Shown one piece after another: positions 6,615 through 13,919 of a stretch of DNA of 15,302 nucleotides. Each line of letters starts with the position of its first letter. Positions within the stretch are counted from its first letter, which is position 1. Below the pieces are notes generated by a model. It did not search any database. It saw only the letters and a list, made by a program, of their open reading frames with translations, and was not told where the DNA came from. A program made the position numbers and the translations under genes. The stretch is from an uncultured Rhodobacterales bacterium (GTDB taxonomy: Bacteria > Pseudomonadota > Alphaproteobacteria > Rhodobacterales > Rhodobacteraceae), in contig CALCGO010000137.1 of the NCBI GenBank assembly GCA_937901055.1, positions 1-15,302 on the forward strand, read 5' to 3'.

Positions 6615-8327
6615 TTAATCCTGAGAAGCCAGTAGGCCGGGGAGAAGTTTTGCAGAGGATGCCGCCACCCGTGGGTCCGTCATTATGCTCTGAGCCAGCC
6701 GACTGCGCATCAAAGCCTTTCCAGCCGCAGGAGCGCCAAGACCTAAGCCCGCGCCAGCCACGGCAGGAGCAACCCCTCCAGTAGCGAAGCCGCCGCCGAA
6801 GCCAAGAGCGCCCATTGTTAGAGGGGTCATAATCTCACGAGAAGCGCCCGCCGTTACCGTGGGCTTGGAGCCTAGAACCGCGACCGAGGCCCGCGCCAAT
6901 TCTGGCAATTCTCCGCCCTTGCCTAAAGCATAGCTTTGGTCACCAAAAACACGCTTCGTTGCCGTAGCAAGGCGGTCAGGGGATATAATACCCCTAGCCG
7001 CATCGCGGCCTGAATAATTAACTGCCTTAACCAATGTCAGGAAATTCTGGTATTGCTTGCGAGAAGCCGCCAATGCCACAACGTCAGCCTCACGACCTAA
7101 CGAAATCAAGGTGTCATGTGTGGCGTCATCAATAACGCTGCGAAGCGCGTGCGCTGCGTCCTGCGTCAATTCGTTAGAGCTTGTTGTGTACGATCCAAGG
7201 CGCGTGCGCCACGTCTTGAGCAGAGACGCCGGAAGCGCCCGCCCTGACGGGTCTGTGGCCGCGTCCAACAACTCGTCCTTCACGCGCCGAAGGTCCACAG
7301 GCAACTCACGCCCAGCGCTGCCCTCAAAGTAATCATCAGCTACGGACATTATGCGCTGGCCAAGGGTTCCTTTAAGAGGGACGTCAACGTTTGAAACGAT
7401 ATCGTTCATTGTGTCCGTGATAGCCCTTTGGCCAGATGTTAGGACTTTAGGGGTTGCCCTGCGTGCGTCGATGCCCGCTGTGCGAAGCGCCGCGCCCGTC
7501 AGGTCATCAAGTTGTCGTGTCCGCGCGGTTAGGGTGCCTTCCATACGCATCAGGTTATCGCTATCCGTGACTTGGCCTCGATACGGTGTAATGCCGTGTT
7601 TCTCCAGAACCGCGACCTGATCGACGACATCATCCGATGCCGCTGCGACCTGTGATGGCCGCTTGGAAATGGCCGCACCGCCAACCATGCCCCCTGCCAG
7701 ACCACCTGCCAGCCTAGCATAAGGCTCAAGGCTAGTCCCTTCGGTCATCTGTCCCGCAGCCTCGCTTCCAAGGCCCGCAATTACCATAGGTATCGCGCCG
7801 CGAAGCCCGCCGCCAATATTACCCGTTAGAAACTCCCCAACCGTACCCGCCGCCTCGCCAGCCGTTGAACGCCCCTCGCGGGTCTGCACATAGTCACGTG
7901 CCACGCCCTGCGCCTCGGCCAAGTCGCCGTAAACTTCGTCAATTACTCGGCCCGTTGCAGTGTCCAGAACCGCAATCCTATCGCCTTTCGGAATGCCCAT
8001 AATCGTCTGCGTGAGCCAAGTCGCTCCGCGCCCTGCCATCTCCGGCAGTTCCGCCATACCCTTAACGCCACGAAGAACCCCTGCCGCGCCTGTACCAAGC
8101 ACATCGCCAACAACCTCGCCCGGCGTGTCAACCGCGCCCTCCCCAATGAAGTTCTCTCGCCACCCGCCAAGACGGAAGCCCGCCTCGTCAGGCTGCGCTT
8201 GTTGTGGTACGCTTGGCCCTGCGACACGTCGAGCCTCGGCTATTAGCCGCTTCGCCGCCTCAACATTGCCGTCACTGTACGCCTTGCGGGCCGCGTCTTT
8301 TAATTGTTGCTCGGTAAAGTCAGGCAT
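6615..8327 (-). CDS. Internal virion / DNA-ejection protein, 570 aa
   Basis: A large protein probably packed in the virion and ejected at infection. I chose ATG 8327, which shares its A with the TGA of the upstream gene and has GGAG 9 bases before it; a TTG at 8330 would add one residue. The N-terminus TEQQLKDAARKAYSDGNVEAAKRLIAEAR (5-33) is a helical repeat-like opening often seen in such proteins. Gly/Ala-rich, weakly hydrophobic stretches lie near 70-95, 172-190, 203-220 and 501-537, good candidates for membrane insertion. The middle (245-265, ITPYRGQVTDSDNLMRMEGT) matches a pattern seen in phage ejection proteins, then charged helices follow to about 490. No enzyme motif is visible. It follows the lysozyme-like gene and precedes the portal. 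Position equals that of T7 gp15/gp16 or P22 gp16/gp20, but it is much shorter than the T7 proteins. Confidence 0.82.
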   Translation of the reverse strand: MPDFTEQQLKDAARKAYSDGNVEAAKRLIAEARRVAGPSVPQQAQPDEAGFRLGGWRENFIGEGAVDTPGEVVGDVLGTGAAGVLRGVKGMAELPEMAGRGATWLTQTIMGIPKGDRIAVLDTATGRVIDEVYGDLAEAQGVARDYVQTREGRSTAGEAAGTVGEFLTGNIGGGLRGAIPMVIAGLGSEAAGQMTEGTSLEPYARLAGGLAGGMVGGAAISKRPSQVAAASDDVVDQVAVLEKHGITPYRGQVTDSDNLMRMEGTLTARTRQLDDLTGAALRTAGIDARRATPKVLTSGQRAITDTMNDIVSNVDVPLKGTLGQRIMSVADDYFEGSAGRELPVDLRRVKDELLDAATDPSGRALPASLLKTWRTRLGSYTTSSNELTQDAAHALRSVIDDATHDTLISLGREADVVALAASRKQYQNFLTLVKAVNYSGRDAARGIISPDRLATATKRVFGDQSYALGKGGELPELARASVAVLGSKPTVTAGASREIMTPLTMGALGFGGGFATGGVAPAVAGAGLGLGAPAAGKALMRSRLAQSIMTDPRVAASSAKLLPGLLASQD

Positions 8328-9688
8328 CAATCAATCTCCAAATATTTAAGCTCGTCCTCGCTTAGTCCGCCACTCGGCGCAGGCGTCGGTTGCGCCTGAG
8401 GTTTGCTCTCCTCAACCCAGTCCTCCAAGGTGTTTTTCGGGTTCGATAGGAATGTCGCCGCTCTGTAAAGCGCTTCTGACGCATTGATTTGCGCGTCGCG
8501 CTTCTCAACAAGCCACTCGCGAAGCTCTATCGGTGACAGATTGCGAGGAACCGCCGTCTCCATCGCCAGCTTCATTTCAGCCTCAGATAAAGCGCCGAAC
8601 GTCACCGACGATATCACATCAAGACCCAACTGGTTCATGGTGTTGGTCAATGTAGCTGACGCAGTGGTGATGTCTGGGAGATACTTCATGATAGCGCCGC
8701 TTGCCGCGCCTCCATCAATGGCAGCAATCGCTGCATCGTAGTTTCCGATGTTTTTGCCCACATTGCCAAGCCGCTCAATCGCGCCCTGCGCCATTTCGAT
8801 TGTGACCTTACCCGCCTCGCGTGAGCCGTAAAGCTGCCGCTGATGGTCGAGATAGGCCGCGCCGGAAGACTTCACAAAATCAACAGCATCTTGGCCGCTC
8901 AATAATTCGTTGCCTGCCGTTCGAACCGCAATGTTGCCGTCACGCATAACCATCATGACGCCGCTCCCATCTGGAAGGGGCTGTGATGACTGAACGTTGG
9001 CAGAAGTCGCCATGCCGCTTTGATATGCCTGCAACGCTTGAGCGCCCGTAGCGCCCGCGCCGATCATGGCTGCAAACTGTTCGCCTCCGGGCTGTTGACG
9101 TAGCCATTCAGCCGTGCGGTTTGATTTCCGCTCGTCACGTCGCCCCTGAACCATCTGAGGGATTGCCGCGCTTGGACGCTGGCGCAGTTCGTTGAAGAAC
9201 ATAGCCGCTCGCCCCGCCATATCTCGGCGCTTATCGCCTCGGCTTGGCTCTGGCATAGACAAAAGCCCGCCTTGCTGTGTCGGTTGGTCAGTATAAGCCA
9301 TATCGCCTCCTTGTGGGTCTTGGTAGCCTTCCCACGCGCCTGTTCCTTGCTGGTCGTATATCCAGCGACCTATGCGGTCCTGCATCTCTGGCGTGAACTG
9401 TTCGCCGCCCGTCAGGCCCATTCTGTCCCGCGCATCGCGCAGTGTCCGGCCGACGATCTGGTAAGCGCCCGCAGGCGATGAAACCACGCCCTCGTTCAGC
9501 CCGCCAACGTATTGCGCATACGGTCCGCGCGGGCTTTGAAAATCCAGAAGCTCGTTGATGCTCATTCCCGTAACGTCAACATCTGAGAACATCTTGCCCG
9601 GACGGTTCGAAAACCCGTAAAGAGCGCCGTAATCTCCGCCACTCTCCCCCGCGAAAATCCCGCTTTGTATATCCGCCCACGTAGGCAT
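8327..9688 (-). CDS. Virion-associated lysozyme/transglycosylase-like internal protein
   Basis: A 453-residue protein whose first 125 residues look like a peptidoglycan-cleaving domain of the lysozyme/SLT type. Glu15 in IFAGESGGDYGALYG fits the catalytic Glu followed by Ser-Gly, and SPAGAYQIVGRTLRDARDRM (71-90) fits the 'G.yQi...T' segment that lines the active site; QFTPEMQDRIGRWIYDQQGTGAW (97-119) continues the helical fold. A Gln/Gly linker follows. The C-terminal region has TFGALSEAEMKLAMETAVPR (363-382) and LEDWVEES, a pattern I recall from phage internal or ejection proteins. No signal peptide or holin is nearby, so it is more likely a virion enzyme opening the wall during infection than the endolysin. 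Start ATG 9688 overlaps the upstream stop by one base. The fold call is motif-based; the exact family (SLT versus GH24-like) is uncertain. Confidence 0.85.
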   Translation of the reverse strand: MPTWADIQSGIFAGESGGDYGALYGFSNRPGKMFSDVDVTGMSINELLDFQSPRGPYAQYVGGLNEGVVSSPAGAYQIVGRTLRDARDRMGLTGGEQFTPEMQDRIGRWIYDQQGTGAWEGYQDPQGGDMAYTDQPTQQGGLLSMPEPSRGDKRRDMAGRAAMFFNELRQRPSAAIPQMVQGRRDERKSNRTAEWLRQQPGGEQFAAMIGAGATGAQALQAYQSGMATSANVQSSQPLPDGSGVMMVMRDGNIAVRTAGNELLSGQDAVDFVKSSGAAYLDHQRQLYGSREAGKVTIEMAQGAIERLGNVGKNIGNYDAAIAAIDGGAASGAIMKYLPDITTASATLTNTMNQLGLDVISSVTFGALSEAEMKLAMETAVPRNLSPIELREWLVEKRDAQINASEALYRAATFLSNPKNTLEDWVEESKPQAQPTPAPSGGLSEDELKYLEID

Positions 9689-10368
9689 TAGCTGAACGCC
9701 CCTAGGCCCGCCGTCATATAGTCGAACAATCCGGGCTTATAGGTGTCGGTTGTTGTTCGGCCATAGTCGCCAGCGCCAACGCCCATCAGAGCGCCAAGTT
9801 TGCTTGTGTCGTATCCTTGGCCGCGCAAGAACTCGCCATACTCTCCGGCCATCTGCTGACCGCCTAGAGCCGTTTCCGCTGCGCCCGCTCCTAGAAGACC
9901 GCCTGCCGCCGCCTGTCGTGCGCCTGTCTGCGCCATAGTCGCTGCCTGCGCCTGTCCGTACCCCTGAGCCATAAGATTGGCCACGTCGGCCTCATATGCC
10001 GCGTCACGCTCGCCCATGTAGACGTCACCGCGCGAACCGAAAGCCCCCGCCTGTGCGATTTGCGCCTCGTTGCCCGTTGCCTCAATTGCCCGCTGCCGTG
10101 CCATCGCCTGAACCTGTGGATCAAGGACCGCGCCGCGCATGGCGTCGAAATTCTGCATTGTCTGTGCGTTGAAGTCCTGTCCGGCTATGTCGCCGTAGGT
10201 CTGCCCCGCCTGCGTGGTGTAAGCGCTCATATCCGGCGCGAATTGCCCGCCGTATTGGCCGAACTGCTGGCCCGCTACCGTTTGGGCTTGCGGCATGACC
10301 GTTCCAGACATAAAGTCCTGCTGCCATTGCGGCAAGGTTGTCTGGGTTGTGCTTTTAGATTGTCCCAT
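9688..10368 (-). CDS. Ala/Gly/Gln-rich internal virion protein, 226 aa
   Basis: A 226-residue protein with low-complexity character: Gln/Gly/Thr-rich at the N-terminus (MGQSKSTTQTTLPQWQQDFM), then a helical charged segment (80-105), then GAFGSRGDVYMGERDAAYEADV (108-129), and a Gly/Ala-rich stretch AAAGGLLGAGAAETALGG (153-170). 'GaFGsrg....e' is a pattern I recall in small ejection proteins of podoviruses. It lies where T7 gp14 or P22 gp7 lie, between the gp13-like gene and the lysozyme-like gene, and overlaps its upstream neighbour by one base (TGATG). It is probably an ejected core or channel protein, but it has no enzyme motif. Assignment rests on composition and position. Confidence 0.75.
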   Translation of the reverse strand: MGQSKSTTQTTLPQWQQDFMSGTVMPQAQTVAGQQFGQYGGQFAPDMSAYTTQAGQTYGDIAGQDFNAQTMQNFDAMRGAVLDPQVQAMARQRAIEATGNEAQIAQAGAFGSRGDVYMGERDAAYEADVANLMAQGYGQAQAATMAQTGARQAAAGGLLGAGAAETALGGQQMAGEYGEFLRGQGYDTSKLGALMGVGAGDYGRTTTDTYKPGLFDYMTAGLGAFS

Positions 10369-10784
10369 CAGTTCAAATCCATCTCGTAATTTACACTCGC
10401 TTCGCTAAACCCGCTAATCGCGGCCATTTTGCGCCACCCGCGCCGCGCGTTCGATGACATAGCGTCGTATCCGGCCCGCTGCGCGTATACCTTCAACTGC
10501 TGTACGGTATCAGCATACCACTTTTCTGCGTTTTGGCCACCCACAAGCTCGATCACAAGCGTTTTGCGTTTAGGCTGCTCAACAGGGGCAACCGTCACGG
10601 CCCCAACAGCCTCGCCGTCGCTCCAAATCCCGAACAGAAGCGCCCTCTCGTCAAGCAGCGCGTCCCAAACGTCGCTCAGGTCGTATTCCTTGCTGTATCG
10701 AGCCGCCGCCTTATCAATGAATGGCCCTAGCTCGTCCCAAAAGTCGCCAAGCTGAGACGTAGGGATGGGAAAAATGCGGGTCAT
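10368..10784 (-). CDS. GNAT-like protein, T7 gp13-like position (internal virion protein A candidate)
   Basis: A 138-residue protein with a GNAT acetyltransferase-like outline: an N-terminal helix pair (QLGDFWDELGPFIDKAAARY, then DLSDVWDALLDERALLFG), a strand pair around LLFGIWSDGEAVGAVTVAP (49-67), a strand TLVIELVGG (75-83), a helix EKWYADTVQQLKVYAQRAG (87-105), and a final SNARRGWRKMAAISGFSE (111-128). The 'gr.gw.k.l...GF' ending is usual in GNAT-like phage virion proteins. The acetyl-CoA loop (Q/R-x-x-G-x-G/A) is not recognisable, so catalysis is doubtful. Its length is about that of T7 gp13, which plays an internal virion role, and it begins the block of ejection proteins. Coupled to neighbours by one-base overlaps. 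An active acetyltransferase cannot be excluded. Confidence 0.75.
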   Translation of the reverse strand: MTRIFPIPTSQLGDFWDELGPFIDKAAARYSKEYDLSDVWDALLDERALLFGIWSDGEAVGAVTVAPVEQPKRKTLVIELVGGQNAEKWYADTVQQLKVYAQRAGYDAMSSNARRGWRKMAAISGFSEASVNYEMDLN

Positions 10785-11782
10785 TAAATCACCTTCGCTA
10801 GATACATCTGGAACGTGCAGTCAACCTCGGTGCTGTTCGCTCCCGCGTTAACCACTATGCGAATATCGCAGTTTTTGGGGAGAATGACATAGGGCTGGAA
10901 AAGGATTTGCGCCGTTGGTTGCCCTGACGAGTTGAGCGCGATGCGTCCGCTCGCTGGCCTGAACACTCCGCCCGGTTGCCGAACCTCCATTTGGAAGCCC
11001 ACGCTAGAGCTTGTCTTCTTGCCTACCGCGACATAGCCGCCCGTTATAATGCCATAATCAGTATTGGACAGCGTGGTCGCGCCCTTAAAGCTCTGCGTGC
11101 GGCCCTCCGTCCCCAAAACCGTCAGGTGAATGGTTGTTGTGGTCGTTGGCTTGCCAGACGTTATTGCCGTGTCTTCATAGACATAAACATCACCAGCCAG
11201 TGACCCGCCGCTTTCCACATATGCCCGCGAGACCCTCGCCAAAGGCGTTGTCAAAACCACCTTGTTCTGACCGTTTAGGGTGGCTGACTGAGAAACAAAG
11301 GTGAATTGCGAACTTGATCCAGTCCCCGTGACGGTATGACCCTCAATGTTCATGACGACAGTATCGCCGGAATTGCTGGATGAAATCGTGTCAATCGCGT
11401 TGGTTGTTACATAGGTCTCGTTCGGATCGTCCTGCGCGGTCTCCCAAACGGTCGTCCATATGTTCGCGTCCGCGTAGTCCGTGCGCCCAAATTTCGTCAG
11501 CGTCTTTTTCTTTTCCATGACGCTCACGGTATCCCCGTAAGTGTCTTTGATTATCTGCTCTGCAAGGTATACATCGAAATCCATACTCATCGGCCTCCAA
11601 TTTCCATCAACCGCAACAACAGGGTCTTTGATGGTCTCATCCCATAGCAGGGTTCCGTTCTGCGCTGGGCGGTCTTCACTGACCTTCCACCGAAGATTGT
11701 CTATCGCAGAGCCAAGCCCAACGGTTAGCTGTCGCGCCCATGTCTTCCAATCGTTGCCAAGCGGCAGGGGTACTCTGCTCAT
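10784..11782 (-). CDS. Beta-rich virion structural protein, 332 aa
   Basis: The N-terminal 100 residues (SRVPLPLGNDWKTWARQLTV, then FDVYLAEQIIKDTYGDT) look partly helical. The rest is rich in Ser, Thr and Gly with alternating hydrophobics, typical of beta-sandwich virion proteins. The segment DTISSSNSGDTVVMNIEGHT (131-150), then TLNGQNKVVLTTPLARVSRA (168-187) and SLAGDVYVYED (194-204) matches a layout I recall from structural proteins of marine podoviruses ('isSsn..Dt......G....TLnGqt.v.l.....Rv.ra....s....G.vyvy'). The exact role (tail hub, fibre adapter, decoration) is unknown to me. Its start shares ATGA with the upstream stop (4-base overlap). It lies between the nozzle candidate and the ejection genes. 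Confidence 0.8.
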   Translation of the reverse strand: MSRVPLPLGNDWKTWARQLTVGLGSAIDNLRWKVSEDRPAQNGTLLWDETIKDPVVAVDGNWRPMSMDFDVYLAEQIIKDTYGDTVSVMEKKKTLTKFGRTDYADANIWTTVWETAQDDPNETYVTTNAIDTISSSNSGDTVVMNIEGHTVTGTGSSSQFTFVSQSATLNGQNKVVLTTPLARVSRAYVESGGSLAGDVYVYEDTAITSGKPTTTTTIHLTVLGTEGRTQSFKGATTLSNTDYGIITGGYVAVGKKTSSSVGFQMEVRQPGGVFRPASGRIALNSSGQPTAQILFQPYVILPKNCDIRIVVNAGANSTEVDCTFQMYLAKVI

Positions 11783-13257
11783 CTCTTGCCACCTTGCCTA
11801 ACCTCTGCCCTATAATTGCCGACCCTCCACTTGCCCGGAAGCTGCGCCTCAAGCCGAACTCGAAGCTGTCGCCCCTTTACCCTGACCGATGTCGGATTAA
11901 CCGCCGTATATGGCCCGTGAGATGTCTCCGCGCCTGTCGGGTAGTATCGGCTCTTGAGCGTCAACTGAACGTCGCCAAGCGCTGCCTCGTCAGGAATGAC
12001 CTTTGTCACAATCGCTGTGTTGTCGCCCGCGCCTATGTTCATAGGTCCGCTCTCGATAAAAATCGTGTTGCTGTCGTAGTTATAGCCTGTCTCGTGGTCG
12101 TAAACACTAGATGTAGCGTCCGCCCATATCGGGGTTCGGAAGATGCCTCGATCAACGCCCGCCGTGCGGTCCAATGACCCGAAGGTCCAGATGCCTTGCC
12201 CGTAATCAAACGCCGCGTAGCTATCCACTTCAACAGAAGCAGATGACGGATAGAAAAACCAAACCTCGTTGTGCTGACCGTTCGTTACAGCCCAGCACTT
12301 GCTAGACTGCGCCGTGGAGCGGTTCTTGAACACCTTGTCGTGTATTTCACAGGGGACTTGCTCAACGGACGAGCCATTATAGCGGAAAAACCCGTTCTGA
12401 CCCATCCAGAAAACGCCCGCAGGAGTGTTGGCCAAAGCCTTCCGAGCCACAAGCCCGCAAGCATCGCCAACCTTCTCGAACTGGTGGATGAATGGAGGCC
12501 CAGTATACACGCAACGGTGCGCGTCCCTGTCCGTGATAATAAGTGTCTGTCCCTGTGCGCGAATGCCCGCCTGAATGCGGCCCGACGTCTGCAAGGTATG
12601 GTCGCCCGCTTGGTTCGTGCTTGCCGCAGTCCAGAGCGTATTGTCTTCAAAGTCGCACCATTGAATGTGCCGTGGATTTCCACCCGCCCCAAGGGCAAAG
12701 ACAAAGCGCTCGTCAGTCACAACAACGCCAAGGTTCGATGTTGGCGCGTTGCTGATGGCCGCCGCAGGCGTTCCCGTCGCAAGCTGCCACTCGTAGAGCT
12801 TACCGTCATCGGAAGAACACCCAACGAGGTATTGCCCCCATGTGTCCAAGTCCCACGTCGTCGCCTCGGAATAGTTGCCCGTGTCCGGCCTTGGCTGGCC
12901 GAAGAAGCCCGTGCCGAAGAACCCGCCACCAAAGCCCGTGTTGACCGCCGCGTCCTCAATTCCAGACGTAAAGCCCGCAGGCGTAATATCGAAAGTAGTG
13001 CCGGAAGCGTTCGAGACATAAAGGTGGCTATACGTTCCCGCAGCAATCCATCGCGCCGATGCGTCGTCTTCCCATGCTATCATCCCGCGAGGCGCTGCGG
13101 CATAGGCCGAAGCCATCCGCTCAATCCAGCCGCCAACAGGCCCAAGCGCGTCCTCAGTCCAGCGAATGAGGTTTCCGTCACGCCAGCGCCCCTCCGACTG
13201 CATGTCAGTGCCGTTGTTTTTCAGGCCCTTTGGAAGTGTAAGCTCAATCAATGGCAT
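11779..13257 (-). CDS. Tail nozzle / beta-propeller tail protein candidate, 492 aa
   Basis: I chose ATG 13257 (one-base overlap with the upstream TGA; GAGG just before) over an in-frame GTG at 13260. The protein is rich in Trp and repeated beta-strand pairs such as ARWIAAGTYSHLYV (68-81), GQYLVGCSSDDGKLYEWQ (141-158), FVFALGAGGNPRHIQWCDFE (185-204), GVFWMGQNGFFRYNGSSVEQ (281-300) and EVWFFYPS (331-338), the pattern of a beta-propeller. A Gly/Phe patch lies at 108-120. The C-terminus VRVKGRQLRVRLEAQLPGKW (458-477) then RVGNYRAEVRQGGKR is the ending I recall for large tail proteins of podoviruses in the P22 gp10 / nozzle class ('gR....r......W.lG..r.evr.gG.R'). It would form the distal tail tube. 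Position after adaptor-like and structural genes fits. Fold call is inferred. Confidence 0.8.
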   Translation of the reverse strand: MPLIELTLPKGLKNNGTDMQSEGRWRDGNLIRWTEDALGPVGGWIERMASAYAAAPRGMIAWEDDASARWIAAGTYSHLYVSNASGTTFDITPAGFTSGIEDAAVNTGFGGGFFGTGFFGQPRPDTGNYSEATTWDLDTWGQYLVGCSSDDGKLYEWQLATGTPAAAISNAPTSNLGVVVTDERFVFALGAGGNPRHIQWCDFEDNTLWTAASTNQAGDHTLQTSGRIQAGIRAQGQTLIITDRDAHRCVYTGPPFIHQFEKVGDACGLVARKALANTPAGVFWMGQNGFFRYNGSSVEQVPCEIHDKVFKNRSTAQSSKCWAVTNGQHNEVWFFYPSSASVEVDSYAAFDYGQGIWTFGSLDRTAGVDRGIFRTPIWADATSSVYDHETGYNYDSNTIFIESGPMNIGAGDNTAIVTKVIPDEAALGDVQLTLKSRYYPTGAETSHGPYTAVNPTSVRVKGRQLRVRLEAQLPGKWRVGNYRAEVRQGGKR

Positions 13258-13919
13258 CACGAAACCTCTACATATCCGTTGGCCGAAGCTTGCACGCCTA
13301 TATCCCCGATGTCAGCAAGAATATCGAAAGCGCCAGAGACGGCTTGCTCTTTGAAATACACAATAAGACCGTGCCCGCCATTGTCCGACAAAACCTGCGT
13401 TGCGCCTGTTATGGGATCGTTGCCGTCCGCCGAGAACGTGCCGAAGTCGTTGCCCATGACATTCGACGCTTCCCAGATCGCATAGATCGCAATCGTTGGG
13501 TTTGTCGCTGTTGTGCATGAGATTGTGTTTGCTGTCGGGTTGCCCGTTCCGGCATAAGCATAGGTGTCTAGCGCTGCGCCGCTTGTAGCTGGTATATTTG
13601 GTCGGAAAACCGCGCTGCCCCACGAGGCCCCCGTTCCCGTCCAACCGCTCACCGTTGTTTCAGTCCCGTCAGCGATCTTGAACGCCGTACAAATGCCGCT
13701 ATCGGTAAAGCCGCCGTTTGTGTTTCCAGCCTTGTCTATCTCAGTAAAGCCCGTTCCAACAGACGGGCTTGAGTGTCGATCACCGTGACCAACCATGATA
13801 ATATCACCCGCCTGCACTGACGCATGAACCGTCACGGTACCACCCGTCCCAGACGTCGTGCCGACCAGTGACAAAGATGTGACCTTCAAAAACACTGGTG
13901 GTATTGGCATCAAAAACAT
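13257..13919 (-). CDS. Beta-rich structural protein, 220 aa, unknown role
   Basis: A Gly/Thr/Ala-rich protein with a beta-sandwich look. After a short hydrophobic N-terminus (MFLMPIPPVFLKVTSLSLVG), it shows ASVQAGDIIMVGHGDRHS (33-50), FRPNIPATSGAALDTYAYAG (105-124), TNPTIAIYAIWEASNV (139-154) and GGHGLIVYFKEQAVSGAFDI (181-200). The arrangement 'v..Gd.iiv....' followed by 'w.sav..f' and 'i.iya.wea' is common in small fibre or virion beta-sandwich proteins. No enzyme motif is seen. The start at ATG 13919 shares its A with the upstream TAA; a second ATG at 13910 is possible. It may be a tail accessory or a fibre-tip protein. The name of the family is not known to me. Confidence 0.78.
   Translation of the reverse strand: MFLMPIPPVFLKVTSLSLVGTTSGTGGTVTVHASVQAGDIIMVGHGDRHSSPSVGTGFTEIDKAGNTNGGFTDSGICTAFKIADGTETTVSGWTGTGASWGSAVFRPNIPATSGAALDTYAYAGTGNPTANTISCTTATNPTIAIYAIWEASNVMGNDFGTFSADGNDPITGATQVLSDNGGHGLIVYFKEQAVSGAFDILADIGDIGVQASANGYVEVS

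Noticed and set aside
7943..8227. 94-residue minus-strand frame inside the 570-residue ejection protein gene
   Set aside because: Arg-rich out-of-frame shadow with no initiation signal; the host gene is continuous here.
8325..8330. TTG at 8330 as start of the 570-residue protein
   Set aside because: It adds only one residue and lacks better spacing; ATG 8327 forms the same one-base stop-start overlap used by several neighbours.
12717..13046. 109-residue minus-strand frame inside the nozzle gene
   Set aside because: Arg/Ser/Leu-rich alternate-frame shadow; beta-strand repeats of the nozzle frame cover the same bases.
13255..13260. GTG at 13260 as start of the nozzle candidate
   Set aside because: ATG 13257 gives the TGATG overlap common in this operon and a good distance to GAGG.
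12271..13485. 404-residue open frame on the plus strand opposite the nozzle gene
   Set aside because: It is antisense to two well-supported genes, is very rich in Arg, Pro and Ser/Thr-type shadow composition, matches no family I know, and breaks the single-strand operon. Long antisense frames are expected opposite GC-rich genes.
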